Source: Craspedostauros australis (lineage: Eukaryota > Bacillariophyta > Bacillariophyceae > Mastogloiales > Achnanthaceae). Taken from it: a stretch of 64,000 nt of DNA. Below the pieces are notes generated by a model that was given only the letters and a program-made list of their open reading frames with translations, was not told the DNA's origin and ran no database searches. The stretch spans positions 124,001-188,000 of the forward strand of contig JAMXDE010000066.1 of NCBI GenBank assembly GCA_026770025.1, read 5' to 3'. The position numbers and the translations under genes are program-made. Of the stretch, positions 41,463-54,072 are shown in pieces; positions within the stretch are counted from its first letter, which is position 1; the number at the start of each line of letters is the position of its first letter.

Positions 41463-44400
41463 TCACACCGAAAAGACGATCGGATCGAAGTCGAGACTCT
41501 CGCCGAAGGAGGTATTGAGATCGGATTCAGCCCCATACGACATGGACGATCCTGATTTAACGAAACCCCCTTCCATTGATGCCCCGTTTGCCTGCACGCG
41601 TCTGTCGTGCTGGTCGATGTACGTGCCTGAATGATCGCCGCTACCATCGTTATCGCCCATGTCTTCCAACGTCTCCATGGCCTCCAGCACATGATCAATG
41701 GCATCGCACAGCTGATCGTTGTTGTTGCTATTTGCGTTCGCCGTGGTGTTCGCGTTCGTGTCTGAGTGATTGGCTGTTGTGGCAGCGCTCCTCACGCTGG
41801 ATTGATTGGCTGTGTGGTCTGTGCTCTGTTTTGAGGAGTCATGCGGCTGCACCTCGTATCGGGACGATGCATGCTGGGTGTGCTTGTTCCGATTGTGCAT
41901 CACGATGCTTCCAGCGCATGTTGCCGTGTCGATACTGAATTCGGACATCTTCACATTGGCATTGCTCAGAGTCTGCGGTGGTGTTGGGTCACGCAGCGCC
42001 GGCATCATCTGCAGCGGCATGCCTGTTGGTATCGTCAATCAGAGCGAGTATTAGTAGATGGATGATGAAGATGGATGGTTTGTGGAGAGGGGGTGTGAGT
42101 GGATGGCCTTGGTATTCATAAGTTTGGTATTCCATGGAGACAGTCGTCCGATTGTACAATACTCGTCTGTGAAATACTCGTCTATGAAACACCCGTCTTC
42201 TTCTGCGCTGGTTATTCGCAGATTCTGCTCATCGGAAGGAAGTAGAAACAGACCATAGTGATGATCATCGTCGTAATCATAATCACAATGGTGGTGGTGG
42301 TGCTCACTTACCTTTGTACTGGTACTGGTACTCGTATGGATTTGATGGTTGCAGCATCGTGTGTTTCGTCGTGGAATACTCGCCGATCTTGCTGACGCTC
42401 TTGTTTCTTGTCGATTGATGGAGATGAACACCGACAGCATCACCAGCACACATGTGATGATCAGTATCCAACGATGCTGGTGCTGATGCGGATGCTGGCG
42501 ACGATACAGTCATAGAAGTTGGCACCGACATCGATCTGGGCCGAGATCCCGATGTCGAGGTCACCATCGACATTGCTGCTGATCTTGTCTTGGAAAGCTC
42601 TGCCATGTACGCGGAGGAGAGGGATTTGAGACTGTCCGCCAGGCTTGTCTCCTGTGTGTCTTCCGTGCTGTCCTTCCTATTTCCGTTGGTGGTGGTCGCA
42701 GCGGTGGCATCAGCGCCAGCTGAGACACCTGTGAAGGTCAAGGTAGAAGTGGGCATTGCCATCGACATTGGCATGCGCAACGGACTTGGCGTCGGCATGG
42801 ACATGGTGGACATGGATGTCGAGTTGGGAACGACTCCGGTTGACCGCCTCCTGTGTTGACGACTGATGTGAGCGCCAGCAGAAGCGACAGAGACAGAGGC
42901 ATCGGTAGTGCTTGAAGTGTTCTCGCTTTGTCTGCGCGTGTGCCTCATCCTTGCGCTCACTGTGTCGTCGTCCATGTCTTCGCCGACACCACCAGCGCCA
43001 ACTCCACCAGCGCCGATGGGAGAAGCCGGCACAAGATCTGGCACTGGCTCCATCGTGTAAAAGTCAGGCTCCGACTGCGGAGATGACGACTTCCTGATCC
43101 ACGTTCCCTTGATGCGGGTGCGTTGCAGGTAGGCACATAGGAAGGTGCGTCCCCGAAGGAACAGCTCGTGGTAGTAGCCGCCACGGTCTGGTGTGGTGTT
43201 GCTCGTCAACCTTGTGAAGCCGTACAGGCTGAGCTGACGCTGGAAGGAGGACATTTTGGAGTGCTTGAAGTAGGTGGGGAGCACCGTGACAGCGAACTGC
43301 TTGGGGTTGTGGATGAGGAAAGCACGTCCGTGCGGTTGCCAGCTGACGATGGCTTCGTGTCCCCGCTTGGATGCATCCTCGAGCATCTGGTGGAGGATGA
43401 AGGGGAAGGGGGTTTGGACACCGCCGCGGACGGTGGTGGGAAGCTGGAGCTGCAGATGCTGGCGGATGGTGTTGGCTGACATGTTGCTGCTGCTGCTGCT
43501 GCTGTTGCTGCCCTTGTTGCGATTGGCGGTCTTTGAGTTGGGCGAAGACAAGGATGCCATGGCTTGCTGCGGCGTGATGTATGAATAGTCATGGTAGTTG
43601 TGGGTTGCGTAGTGTCGTTTGAAGCCTTTGTGCGTGTAAGGTCCAGTTCGTCTGTTGGTTCGTTTGAAGCCACAGTCGTCGACGTCTGTGTTGACGTTTG
43701 CATCAGTATCATCGTTTGTTGCTTTGGAAGGAGGAGGAAGAGGAGGAGGAGACGCAACAGCGGATGAGTCGCGGGATGCTGCTTTGCGGCGGCCGTGGCG
43801 CTGTTGGCTGTGGCTACTTCGACTATTGCTTCTGCTTCTGCTTCTGCTTGCACTGTTTGCCTTGGTCTTCTTCGCGTTGGTATGTGTCGATGTGTGTGTT
43901 GGTGTGGACATCGATATGGGGGATGCAGATCCATCAGAGAAGTCTGACACTTCGTGGAGTGAAGATGTCCGTGACTTCGTCCTGCCCGCAACGTTGCTGT
44001 TGTTGTGGTTTGTGAAGCTGCTGGTGGCGGTGGTGGCGCCATCTGCATCCGCAGTTGGACCTGCGTTGGCATTGGAGTTCGGGTTCGAGCTGGTGCTCGT
44101 TGTTCTGGCCAAAGCATCGAACCCGTCTTCCGCGGTTGTGAGCAATGGTTGGGAGAACGAAGACAGAATGGACGAATGCGGCAAGGATGGCATGTCCATG
44201 TCTGCTACTTCCGATCTCAGCTGCTCGTATCCATGGCCTTGTTGTGGGTGACCGTGATCGTAGGCAGTGGTGGCATGCTGCTGATGCCGGTGCTGATGCT
44301 GATGCTGATAGTGTTGAACGTGAGGAGAAGAGAAGTTCATGTTGCTTGCTTTGGGTTGTTGTGGGTATTGTCGTTGTCGTCGCCTGCTGGTGGATGTGGA

Positions 44401-44508
44401 TGTGGATACGGACGTGGGCATAGACGGGAGTGAGTGAGCGAGTGAGTGGGAGTGATTGTATACCGTACGTGTGGGCGCGACGGCAAGATGTGTATTGCGA
44501 ATTGACAT
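41463..44508 (-). CDS. Heat-shock transcription factor, copy 2 (complete)
   Basis: Exon 1 is 44508-42312 and exon 2 is 42022-41463 on the minus strand. The donor AAAG|GTAAGT and acceptor ACAG|GCATG match copy 1, giving about 918 residues from the outermost ATG (44508); the ATG at 44421 is an alternative start. The first 360 residues are low complexity (His/Gln, Ser/Arg-Ser, Asn runs). The HSF DNA-binding domain follows (PFPFILHQMLEDASKRG to YYHELFLRG) with the GTWIRK block, then Ser/Thr/Met-rich sequence. The C-terminus has the LEAMETLEDMGD helix and an acidic, aromatic tail. It differs from copy 1 mainly by small in-frame indels, for example an extra GAGGVGAGGVG and a shorter Asn run. The recognition helix SSFQRQLSLYGF is the same, so both should bind the same heat-shock-element-like sites. 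No obvious heptad-repeat trimerisation region is seen next to the DNA-binding domain. Confidence 0.88.
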
Positions 44509-45500
44509 CGACCAGGATGCGAATAAGCAGAGAGGCAGGGTGGAACACAACGATCAGATCTGTTCTCGGCAGCGGACGTTCCCTTCTTTCGCGTGCGAAT
44601 AGATGGTGGAGTTGTTGTTGTTGTGTTGTTGTCGTTGCTGTCGCAGATGGCGATGTTTCGGTACCGTCCAAAATGTCAGAAACAGATTGCGCGTCGTTGA
44701 ATTTGTCGCTTTATCCCTTTGCTTCTTTGGCTCTGTCGTTGTGGTCTTTGGCGACTGCCCAACTCGTGAAGATCGTGGTTGCAATACGCAGTTTCTCTCC
44801 ATTGCCTCTGCGCCGTCATTTCGATGATGTTGCGCCTCTCGTCGGTTTTCGTCTCGTTGCTGAGTGCACTCGATTGGCGCGATAGTAGTGTTGGTCTTCT
44901 CATCTGTGTCAGTGTTTTCGTCATCTTGGTTTGGTTTGCCTCTCTGCTTGGTTGTTGCTTTGTGTTCTGTTCCTTCTCTTCTTTCCGTTCTGTCGTCAGC
45001 GCCTCCTCTTCGAATCTCATGCGATCATGGCGCCATGGTGGTGTTGCTGCTTACCTTGCTGCCCTCGTGTGTTTGTGTGTGTGTTTGCTTGCTTGCGTAT
45101 TGTTGGTCTCCTTGATCTCTTGCTTGTCTGGTTGTTAGTCTGGCTACGGTTGTTTGATTGCTTGCTTACTCTTCTTTGCTTGCTTGATGTCGTTGGTGTT
45201 TGTGAGTTTTCCACTTTCGGATGTTCGTCGTCGTCTGTTTGTGACCATTGAGATCGCTGACGCAAACTCTCACCCTCTGCCTTTTCGTGTGTGTGAGTGC
45301 GTGTTGCTTGTGTGTATTTTCTCTTCCGCTTCTCTCCGCAGCGCGGAGCGTGGCATTGTAGTACAGAAGTACACGTAGTAGCAAGTACTCTCTCAAATAG
45401 TCGAACCGCTGCAGATCGTGCAATTGTGCTCCACAATCCCATCACGCAAGGGAGGAGACAAACAGGCAGCAAACTGACGAGCAACACAAAGCAACAGCGC

Positions 45501-45530
45501 CAACCAAACCAAACCAAACCAAACCAAACC
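45501..45530. repeat. CAAAC microsatellite
   Basis: About six tandem copies of a 5-bp CAAAC unit. Confidence 0.85.
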
Positions 45531-46209
45531 AGTACCTACGGAAAGGAAGGAAGGAAGATGGGAGAGGAACAAATGCCACGCACAACTGTACTCTCCACGA
45601 CAACAGTCAGAAACGCGCATAAGTGCTCGGACAGCGCAGATGTTATCGCCCTCACCATCCCGCGGACACGCCTGTCCCTGGATTCGTAACCGTAACCGCA
45701 ACCACAAACACACAATGAACACACAACCAACACAACACCCAAAGCCAGAAAACAGACAAAACCCTACAACGTCGAACAAGCCTCGGGTAACAGGCACGCA
45801 GTCCAATGATGGATTGTTAAGTGTTGTTGCTGGCTACTTGAACTTCTGATGCAAATGCGACATCTTCCAGCTGTTCCTGTTGCAGTAGAGAACATCCAAA
45901 CGCGTCATCGGCTACAGTAACAACACACACGACAAAGGCGAAACAAGCGATCCGAAGCCTGATTCTATTCGACAAATGTGACACCACATGACGCGACGCC
46001 ACACACATTACGAATATGATGTAGGGTGACACGGCGCAATGTAATGTCATGCAATGCAGTTGAACACAACACAACATGGTACAATGAGAGTAGAGGAGAG
46101 GAGAGGCACACTACTATGCTGCAATTAGCAGGATGGCACCAGTACAGCGAAGTAAAGTAGATCATCGAGCTCCAAATCTCCTGAGGGACAGCAACACACT
46201 ACACAACAT

Positions 46210-46240
46210 ACACCACACACCACACACCACACACCACACA
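46210..46240. repeat. CACCACA microsatellite
   Basis: About four copies of a 7-bp CACCACA unit, inside a longer A/C-rich stretch. Confidence 0.85.
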
Positions 46241-48747
46241 TCAATCCAATTCAATCACACGGGGGATCAGCACATCGTGGCCTTTCGTAATGTACTGAGC
46301 TCTGTGGCATCAAACACAATGGAAACTGCATGTATTCGTGAAACGATCAGAGACCGAGATGGTTTGATGATGTGCTGCTTTGATGTGGCGCAGATGTTCA
46401 TTGTTCGAAGATGCTGCTTCCGTTGCCATCTGCCGACGTTCAACACTATCCGATGGCGGAAAGCCTGCAACATTGATAGCACATGAGATGCTGAGAGCCG
46501 GTGAACATGCTCTGCCCAAGACCTGCCATCTGGCGTCTTCCATCACGCTTTGCCGGTGTTTCGTTTCCGGTTGTCCAGATGTCTGCGTTGTGACGGTGCT
46601 CATTGTTGTTTGGTTCTGATGAGTGAGTGACGAGGAGCAGAAGGGAAGAAGTGAAAGAAGTGAAGAAGTGAGGAAAGGAAGAAGCGTTGCCCTCTCACTG
46701 CCGTTGTCATCACTGTTGATGTTTCGTTTTGTGCTTCGGGGAGTGTCGGGAGTTCTGGATACAACATTCGGGTGTGGTGAGGACGACTATCGCGAGTGAG
46801 AACAGAGCGAAGGTGACAAACGAATGTTGCTCTGCCAGGCACCCGAACGAAGATCGGATTGACAATCAGTTACCAATGGTGGCGGCAGCAACACAGGCAT
46901 TCGCGCTGATGGTGGCGATTGGGATGATAAGTGTTGGTGGCCACAGAGACGAAGACCCACGACCACCTCAGACATGTGTTTGGACCATACCATACTTTGG
47001 AATGGAAGTAGCGGTGTGCCTCTTGGATTGGATTGAGTCACATCCAGTTGCGTTGAGCTGCATCTGTTGGATTAGATTAGATTGGATACGGTGGTCTCTG
47101 GGTGTTTGGAGAATTCACCGCCTGGAGTGGCTATTTGGTCGGATGGTTGGGCGACACCTGGATGGAGCAACATGGATGATAGAGGACATTGTCCTCACCG
47201 AGACTGATCCGAGAAGGACGGCCCGAAGCCGCCGGACATCCGCAGACGTGGGATAGAACACACACCCCACCCGGCTCCGGCATAGCTCGTACTCGTACAT
47301 AATCGTGGCGCTCTACTAGCTACGAGTACTCATGTTCTATCCATTCTTCCGCCGCTCTCTGCACCAGATCCCATTCCATCTGGCCTCCCTGCTATTGGTA
47401 CTCTGCTCTTTTGCTTTCGCTGTTGTTCTTGTACGACATTGGATGCAGGCGGCCCCGGCTCATGAGATGCAAAACGGCTCTGCCATCTGTTCACCAATCT
47501 GTCTATCCGTATGCCCACATACGCACGTAGACACGGAAGCACGCATGGCAGGGATGGATGGTTCATGACTGCACCCTATGTGGGAGAGATCGCGACACCG
47601 ATGGTCTGCCTTTCCTGTTTGTCAGACGAGGGCAGTTCCATCGAGGACATACGAGCACTACTCGTATTGTCGCACATCAGACCATCGTCGTCACCGTCGC
47701 CGTTGTTGTTGTCATCTCGTTCTCGCTCTCTCCCTTTCTCTTTCTCCATGACGCCGTATCATGTAGGTCGCACACTGCCAGCGACCATGACGACTGCACC
47801 AACATGTTAGCAGAATCATGCGAGAGGAGAATCAATCTCATGGCCGGACAAGTTACACCAAGAGACGGGTGAATGCAAGCGACAGCAACACAAGATAGAG
47901 GGGATAGTTGTCGCTGACGGCAAAGCGGAACATGCCAAATCGAGACCGCGAGAGGTTGGAGGCAAGACCAATTGAGATGGAACCACAGGAGCACCGATGA
48001 CAACCCGTAACGATCTGAATCCTGAATGGAAGAGATCTTGATTGCCTCCCCACCCAACACAATGATGCGATTCGTGGGCAAAAAACAAAAGATGAGGAAG
48101 GATCATGCGTTTGTGTTTACGAGACAGATGGCTCTTTTGCGAACCAATGAGCAAGGTTCTCTTGTGTGTTGTGGCGTGATGAAAACACGACCAGAAACGC
48201 ATCCAAACACACATAACGACAGAGGTCATAGCCGCTTCGCCTAGGCTGTTGGCGCCACGTCAGCCATGCCAGCGGCAAGTGAGCCCACGACACTTTCCAG
48301 TGGAACAGCTCTGATCAGAGTATCCCTTTTGAACGAAGAGTTTGATGAAAATGAAACGGCAGTTAGACTGACAAATGAAGACTAGATGAAAGCCGCCAGT
48401 GAATCGGAATCTGTCGATCGTGGGAAAAGTAAGTACAAGAGCATGCAGTTACAACGCAGATTCCGTGTCGATTGTTCTTCACCCATGTTACTGAAAGAGC
48501 TGATGGTGTTTATTGGTTTTGTATAAATGTATTGGTTGCGACGGGTACGTTTGGATCTGGACAGATTGGCACCATTCTTCGGCATGCATGATGACCATTC
48601 AGGAGCAATGGCAGTTCATCATGACGACTGGGATCAGAAGCAGAAAAATGAGCAGAGTTGCGAGTTATCTCGCGTCATTTTGGTTGCTGTTGCCGACATG
48701 GCTGTGGCATCCCATGCTTCGGTGCTTTCGAATGGCGTGGCCTCCTG

Positions 48748-51294
48748 TCATTTCTTGGTGGGCGCTTTTCGGTTGTGCTTCATGTGCGCTTGGACCAGGG
48801 TGTTGGCGGCAAGCGCGGAGAGGAGGCTGAGTTCGCCTGCCATCGTGGCCGCAGCAACGACCTGCGACAATTTCTGTGCGTTTTCACCCGGGTGGTTCTT
48901 TCCACCACCGCGGCATCCGACGGCGTCGAGACATGCGGCCTGCGCGGCCAAGGAGGTTCCTCCACCGACCGTGCCGACCTCGATGCTTGGCATCGTGCAG
49001 GACATCCAGAGATCTCCGTTGTCATTCTCCTCCATGAGGGTGATGCAGTTTGCCGATTCGACGACTTGCGCTGGGTCCTGACCGGTGGCCAGAAAGACGG
49101 CTGCGACGATGTTGGATGCGTGGGCGTTGAATCCTCCCAAAGCACCGGCCATGGCGGATCCGATGAGGTTCTTGTTGATGTTGGTGTGGATCAAGGCTTT
49201 GACGGTTGTCTTGAGAGTCTTTTGAACGATGGATTGCGGGATGACGCACTCCACCACGACGCTCTTACCTCTGCCCTCCAGCCAGTTGGTGGCGGCAGCC
49301 TTCTTGTCGGTGCACATGTTGCCGCTGAGGGCGACCAGCTGCATGTTCTCGAAACGTTCCTCGAGCAATTTGATGACCGCCAGGCTGCCCTTGCTGACCA
49401 TGTTCATACCCATGGCATCGCCCGAGAAGCACACGAGACGCAGGTATACATTGCGTCCCGCAACAGTGGGTTGGCAGGATTTGAGCTTGCCGAACGAAGT
49501 GGTGGACTCGAATGCCTCCTTGAGGAGAGCGAAGTTGTCCGGCTCCTCGCACCAGATCTTGAGCTTGGCGGCTTCCATGGCGGACGGCAACCTGACGCAC
49601 GGCGCACGTGTGATTCCATCCCTGATGATCATGGCTTGGGCACCGCCGCTCTGCGTGATGGCCTTGGCACCGCGGTTGGTGGAGGCGACGAGGCAACCCT
49701 CCGTGGTTGCCATTGGAACGTAGACGGTCTCCTCGTTCAAGGTGAGCGGACCCACGAGTCCCACAGGCAAAGGCACGTATCCCACAACGACCTCGCAGTT
49801 GGCGCCGTAGACCTTTGAATAATCGAGGGATGGCGTGGTTGGGAGGTTGTCAATGTTGCGTCCCAAGCTGGACAGTTTCTGCTTGACGACGAGACGCCTG
49901 ACTTCGACCGCACGGAAGGCATCAAGCCGCTTTTCCAATTCGTGGTCCTTCATCTGATTGTTGAGGACGAGCTGCGCAATCTCTTCATTTTCCAAGTTGG
50001 TGATATCCGCTGGTGCGGCGGCCTTCGTTCCGCTGGCATTGCTGTTGGTGCTGCTGTTGGTGCTGCTGGTGTTGTTCTTGATTGTGCAAGAGGAGACCGC
50101 GTCAGAGCACACTGGTGTCGATTGCGCTGGTGGGTGGATTGGCACTGACTTCTTCGCTGGCTTGACGATGCTGTTTTGCGAAGAGGGTGAGATGATGGCA
50201 TTAGTTGTTGTTGATGTTGTCGTTGCGTGGGCATTGCGATTGGATAAGGTTGGTGATGGATGGAGGTGATGCATGGACAGTACAGGGATTCGTTAGTGCG
50301 ATGTGTGTGGTTGGGCGTGTGTGTGGTTGTGACTGTTATTGTTGGCGATGTGCGCAGGCCTGATGGTCTGTGTTTGAAGTGGTTTGCCGTCATCCTCCCT
50401 CCAGAGCCATGGAGACATTCTCTTTTGTTCGCTTCATTCGAATCCAGACATCCCATCATCCAACCGTCACAACAGCAACAACAGAGCATTGGTGGTGGAT
50501 TCGAAATTGAAACGCTGACCCACGATGACACCAATGGCAGAACGCTGTCCCACAGAGCACCACGGAACAACAACGAAGACGACAAGCACGACTGTTGATG
50601 GAGGCTTCGCATTCGTTCCGCATCAAGAGCGGCAGATTTTGCCAATTTGGCGGAGTTGCGAACATCGCAGACACGACCTGACTCGAGCTTTGTTGGAAAA
50701 TCCATAACGGAACGTAGAATGAAGCAACACAGAGCAGGGCAGCATGACGGAAGTGTTGTGAAGTTGCTTGTCTGTATGAACGTACCTGGAGTCGATCTGC
50801 GGGACGTCTCGGGTCGTGGCCTCGGCCTCGGTGGCTTCCGTGTCAATGTCGTCATGAATGAAGGAGATGCCGAAGAAGCCCAGGAAGTAGATGAGGAACA
50901 TGGACCAGCCGATGAGGTACTTGAGGAGGACGCCATGGGAGTTCTCGAGGTACTCCGTGGCATTCAAGGCGAAGGACACGACGGAGGCGCCGAATGCCAG
51001 GAGGATGGCGGTGTTGATCCACTTGAACAGGAACCAGCGTGGCTGCGGCTGCGATTGCGATGAGAGCTCTGCCGACTTCTGAAGCCCCTCCTTCGCTGCG
51101 TCCGCATCGGCCGTCATTGGCGGCAGGAGATCCACGTGGCCTCCGCTGCCGATCAGGACGAAGCAGATCACGATGGAGGAGGCGACGATCAGGGCGTACA
51201 GCTGGTACGGAGGCAGGTCTCCCAGCTCCGGCGTCATCTTCTGCGCATGCTCCAGGAAGGCGTCGATCTTCTGTCCAACGGTGGCTGCGCTCAT
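48748..51294 (-). CDS. HMGR: HMG-CoA reductase, class I, membrane-anchored
   Basis: Converts HMG-CoA to mevalonate with two NADPH, the committed step of the mevalonate pathway to sterols and isoprenoids, on the ER membrane. Exon 1 is 51294-50786 (donor TCCAG|GTACGT) and exon 2 is 50170-48748 (acceptor AAAACAG|CATCG), giving 643 residues in frame. Hydrophobic segments at about 32-49, 93-109 and 120-142 form a short anchor without a sterol-sensing domain. A Ser/Asn/Thr-rich linker precedes the catalytic part. Conserved sites are VVVGYVPLPVGLVGPL, catalytic Glu327 (TTEGCLVAS), GDAMGMNMVSKG, Lys459 (DKKAAATNW), Asp535 (GQDPAQVVESANC), GTVGGGT, and His632 (LVQAHMKHN). Spacings match the class I enzyme (132, 76 and 97 residues). 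An upstream in-frame ATG in exon 1 was not used, because the chosen start gives a typical cytosolic N-terminus; the true start is uncertain. Divergent from the anchor-A gene. Confidence 0.94.
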
Positions 51295-52777
51295 GGTGGA
51301 TGTGTCAGAGGCGAAGCTGTTCAAAAGGATTTTGATATTGTGGGACACACTCGAACAGTATTTCGATGTTGCGTTGGATTGTGTGGGATTGCGTTGGATT
51401 GCGTTGCGTTGCTGGGGTCAATCGCAATGGCCCTTGCAATGTGATGTCACACAGTCGACGCTCTTGATTGCGTTCTGGTGTTTGTTGTGTGTTGCTTGTT
51501 GCGCAGTTGATGCGGAAGTTGACTCTGTGAATGGATCTTGTGTTGTGGTGGAGCCTCACCTCTCTTGTCTGATTCTTGATTTGCCAAAATGATTGGAACA
51601 CGACGGGCGACGTGTCGTGAGTGGCCGTGTGTTGGTCTTGTTGGTCTTGTTAGCGGGGTAGTTGGTGGTGGCGATGATCTATCGTGTTCTTCCACGCTTA
51701 TTCGTCCTTTTGCTGCCTGGTTTCCTCCGTTTCACTTCAATCCATTTCCCCTCGCTTCATTTCGCCCCGAATGTGGTGGCAATTTTTGCGGACAAGACGA
51801 AAAAGAAGCTGAAGCTCGCGGGGCAGGCTCGCTCAACGCAACGTCGATGTGTTTCGCGGGCTTCGTGCAGCAGAGCGCGCCAACCATCCGTATGTTTCCT
51901 CATTTCGAACAAGCGCAACCGTTCGACGACACGCGCCGGCCACACAATTCTGTTTTGTTATCTTGTCTGTGTCGATCATCCATTCGGGTGTGTCGAAACC
52001 GTGTGGTTCGTCATCCATATACATACAAAGTCCTTCTTACTCGTGACTCGTAGCATCACACATGAATCATGCTTACATTCGTGACAAAGAGACTCTTGAA
52101 TCACTTTTGACGTCATGTACTCAACGGTTCTCACAAAATCGAAACCGATTGCGCGATGTGGAACACAGACACAGTTGCAAAACTCCGAAACCGCTTCCCT
52201 GCGTTTACTGGTCAACACAAAGCCGCGCTTTGCCTCACACATCCACACTTCACCATTGGACACCAACATTGACAGCGAAGGATTGTCGCCATGGGCTTCC
52301 TGGTCCTTACCAAATTGGCATTTCAAGACTACAACAGGGACTCGAGCATTTAATACATCGCTCGTCGGTCACCCGTCCCAACATGACGGCGAGATGATCA
52401 CAAAGTCCGAAACCAGCCATTGCCGCCCATCATCGCGAGGAGAGGAGTGCATCGCCATCCCAACAACAGCCTTCATTTCGGACATTGTCATGAGGCCAAG
52501 TAATCGCAACAACAACGATGCTCTGGCGATCAAGCAAACACAAAGGTCCAAATGCAGATCAACTTCTCATAAATCAAACCAAACATCCAAACAAAGCAAA
52601 GCACAAACCCGATCAAAGCAGACTTGGAACTGAATCCTCGTCTTCTCTCCTCTTTCGAAACCAACAGACCAACCGACCGCAACCTCCATCCAGCTCATAA
52701 ACTCGACAAAATCGTCAAACCAACCAACGTTCACCAACCTATCAAGCAACCAAGCACCAACCAAGCCAAAGCTCAAG
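51295..52777. promoter_or_regulatory. Divergent intergenic region of HMGR and the anchor-A gene
   Basis: 1.48 kb between the two start codons. It must contain the promoters of both genes, but I recognise no specific element such as a sterol-response element. No coding region is supported. Confidence 0.4.
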
Positions 52778-53736
52778 ATGAAGTTCACCACAGCCATGCC
52801 GCTCCTCCTGGCATCTGCCATCCCTTCCGCCCGTGCCCTCTTCACCACTCCGCATGAGATCTGCCCGGACCTCGTCAACCTCGGTCCCACCATGAGCGGA
52901 CCCAGCGACCCCCTGGTCCGTCCCTCCGAATACCCTGCCTTGTCCAGCCCCATCCAGACACCATTCCTCTACGATGACAACACCTCCGTCTTCGTGGGTG
53001 GCACCCTCACCATGACGCCCGGCACGCTCATCGAAGGGAAGATCGTGGTGATGAACAACGTTTTCCTCGAGGCTTCCCCGCTGCCCGGTTCCGAAACCTT
53101 CTTGGGATACACCCCCACCGGCTCAGGCGCCATCCCATCGCAGGGTTCCGATGGCGTCCTGGTCGGAGGCAGCGTCTTCTCGTCCGGATCCGGCCCGATC
53201 AACGTCCTCTCCGGAATCCCGCGGACATCGGGATCCATGGTCTTCGGAGGCAGCGACTATGTTGAGGCCACCACAACAATCAACACCGGTGGCAACGGAC
53301 AGTTCCGCCACGACCCCAGCCTCGCCAACCAGCAGGCCAACACCGCTCTCCTCGACGAAATGAAGGCGCGATCCACCTACTGGAACTCCCTGCCAACCAA
53401 CGGCGTGGCCACGCGCCGCTCTCTCAACATCAATGGCGTGCAAGAAGACCACCTCCACCTCTCCGCCGCAACCATCAACCCGCCGTGTCATCAGGTCTTC
53501 CACCTCGATGCTGGGGCTCTCGATGGTACCAACATCGCGCCTCACATCAACTTCGCTGTCCGTTTCGATGGCACGCTCAACTTCGCCGCCATCATCATCA
53601 ACGTCAAAGCCGATGCGTATGGCACCGTCAACCTCGCGAATATCGCGTCCTTCATCGATCCCGAGGGCTTGGCGGACTCCGCCTTCAATCCCAGATACTA
53701 CTCCAGTATCATCTGGAACTTTCCAGACGCCACCTA
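52778..53736 (+). pseudogene. Choice-of-anchor A / PTS-repeat secreted protein, N-terminal half (split gene)
   Basis: Starts with a signal peptide (MKFTTAMPLLLASAIPSARA, about residues 1-20). It continues into a choice-of-anchor-A-type domain: early segment VFVGGTLTMTPGTLIEGKIVVMNN, a Gly-rich middle, and HQVFHLDAGALDG with SSIIWNFPDATY at the end. The reading frame is cut after codon DAT-Tyr by a Tc1/mariner-type element at 53737. The remaining half begins at 60787. Removing the element and one TA joins both halves in one frame of 641 codons. In place, translation runs on through the inverted repeat to 54076 and would give a chimeric protein ending in a hydrophobic stretch. Choice-of-anchor A domains occur in secreted and surface proteins; no enzymatic role is known. 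Confidence 0.8.
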
Positions 53737-53786
53737 CTACCTCCAGGTCGCAGTTGATGCACTCACGATAACACTAGTTGTGGAGT
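53737..53786 (+). repeat. Left terminal inverted repeat
   Basis: CTACCTCCAGGTCGCAGTTG and the following 30 bases are the reverse complement of 60735-60784, apart from T/G at position 2. Beyond base 50 the two ends diverge. Confidence 0.92.
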
Positions 53787-54072
53787 TTTGGCCCCTTGTT
53801 GCCACTGGTTTGCTCGCTTTTGGGAGAAACGGCGATTGGATATTTAGAGCTATTTCGTGTTTACTCTCGCTGATCCGTCTTCTACGTCACATGGAGCGGA
53901 TTCCACGTCATGAAAAACGAGTCACAACAGAGGAAGAGACATTGTGTGACTCTTCCTCCCCAAGACAAGATGATGACTGCGCGCGGCAACACCAACATGC
54001 ACCAGGCCATGACAGCCAACATGAGTCCTCGTTGACCGATGTCACAGCGGAAACCAACATAGTCCAATCGCA

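Larger units (their letters stand above)
44509..48747. other. Gene-poor region upstream of HSF copy 2
   Basis: 4.2 kb without a recognisable gene; the HSF promoter must lie at its left end. It holds pyrimidine-rich and microsatellite tracts. ORFs such as 46729-47256 (plus, 175 codons) and 44779-45138 show no family signature, and their composition (Trp/Ile/Arg-rich or Cys/Leu/Val-rich) looks like translated low-complexity DNA. Confidence 0.45.

Noticed and set aside
46729-47256. Plus-strand ORF of 175 codons
   Set aside because: Trp/Ile/Arg-rich translation of simple sequence with no homology or splice support; retained only as a note in the intergenic entry.
48658-49818. Plus-strand ORF of 386 codons over HMG-CoA reductase
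   Set aside because: Mirror of the conserved minus-strand HMGR coding sequence.
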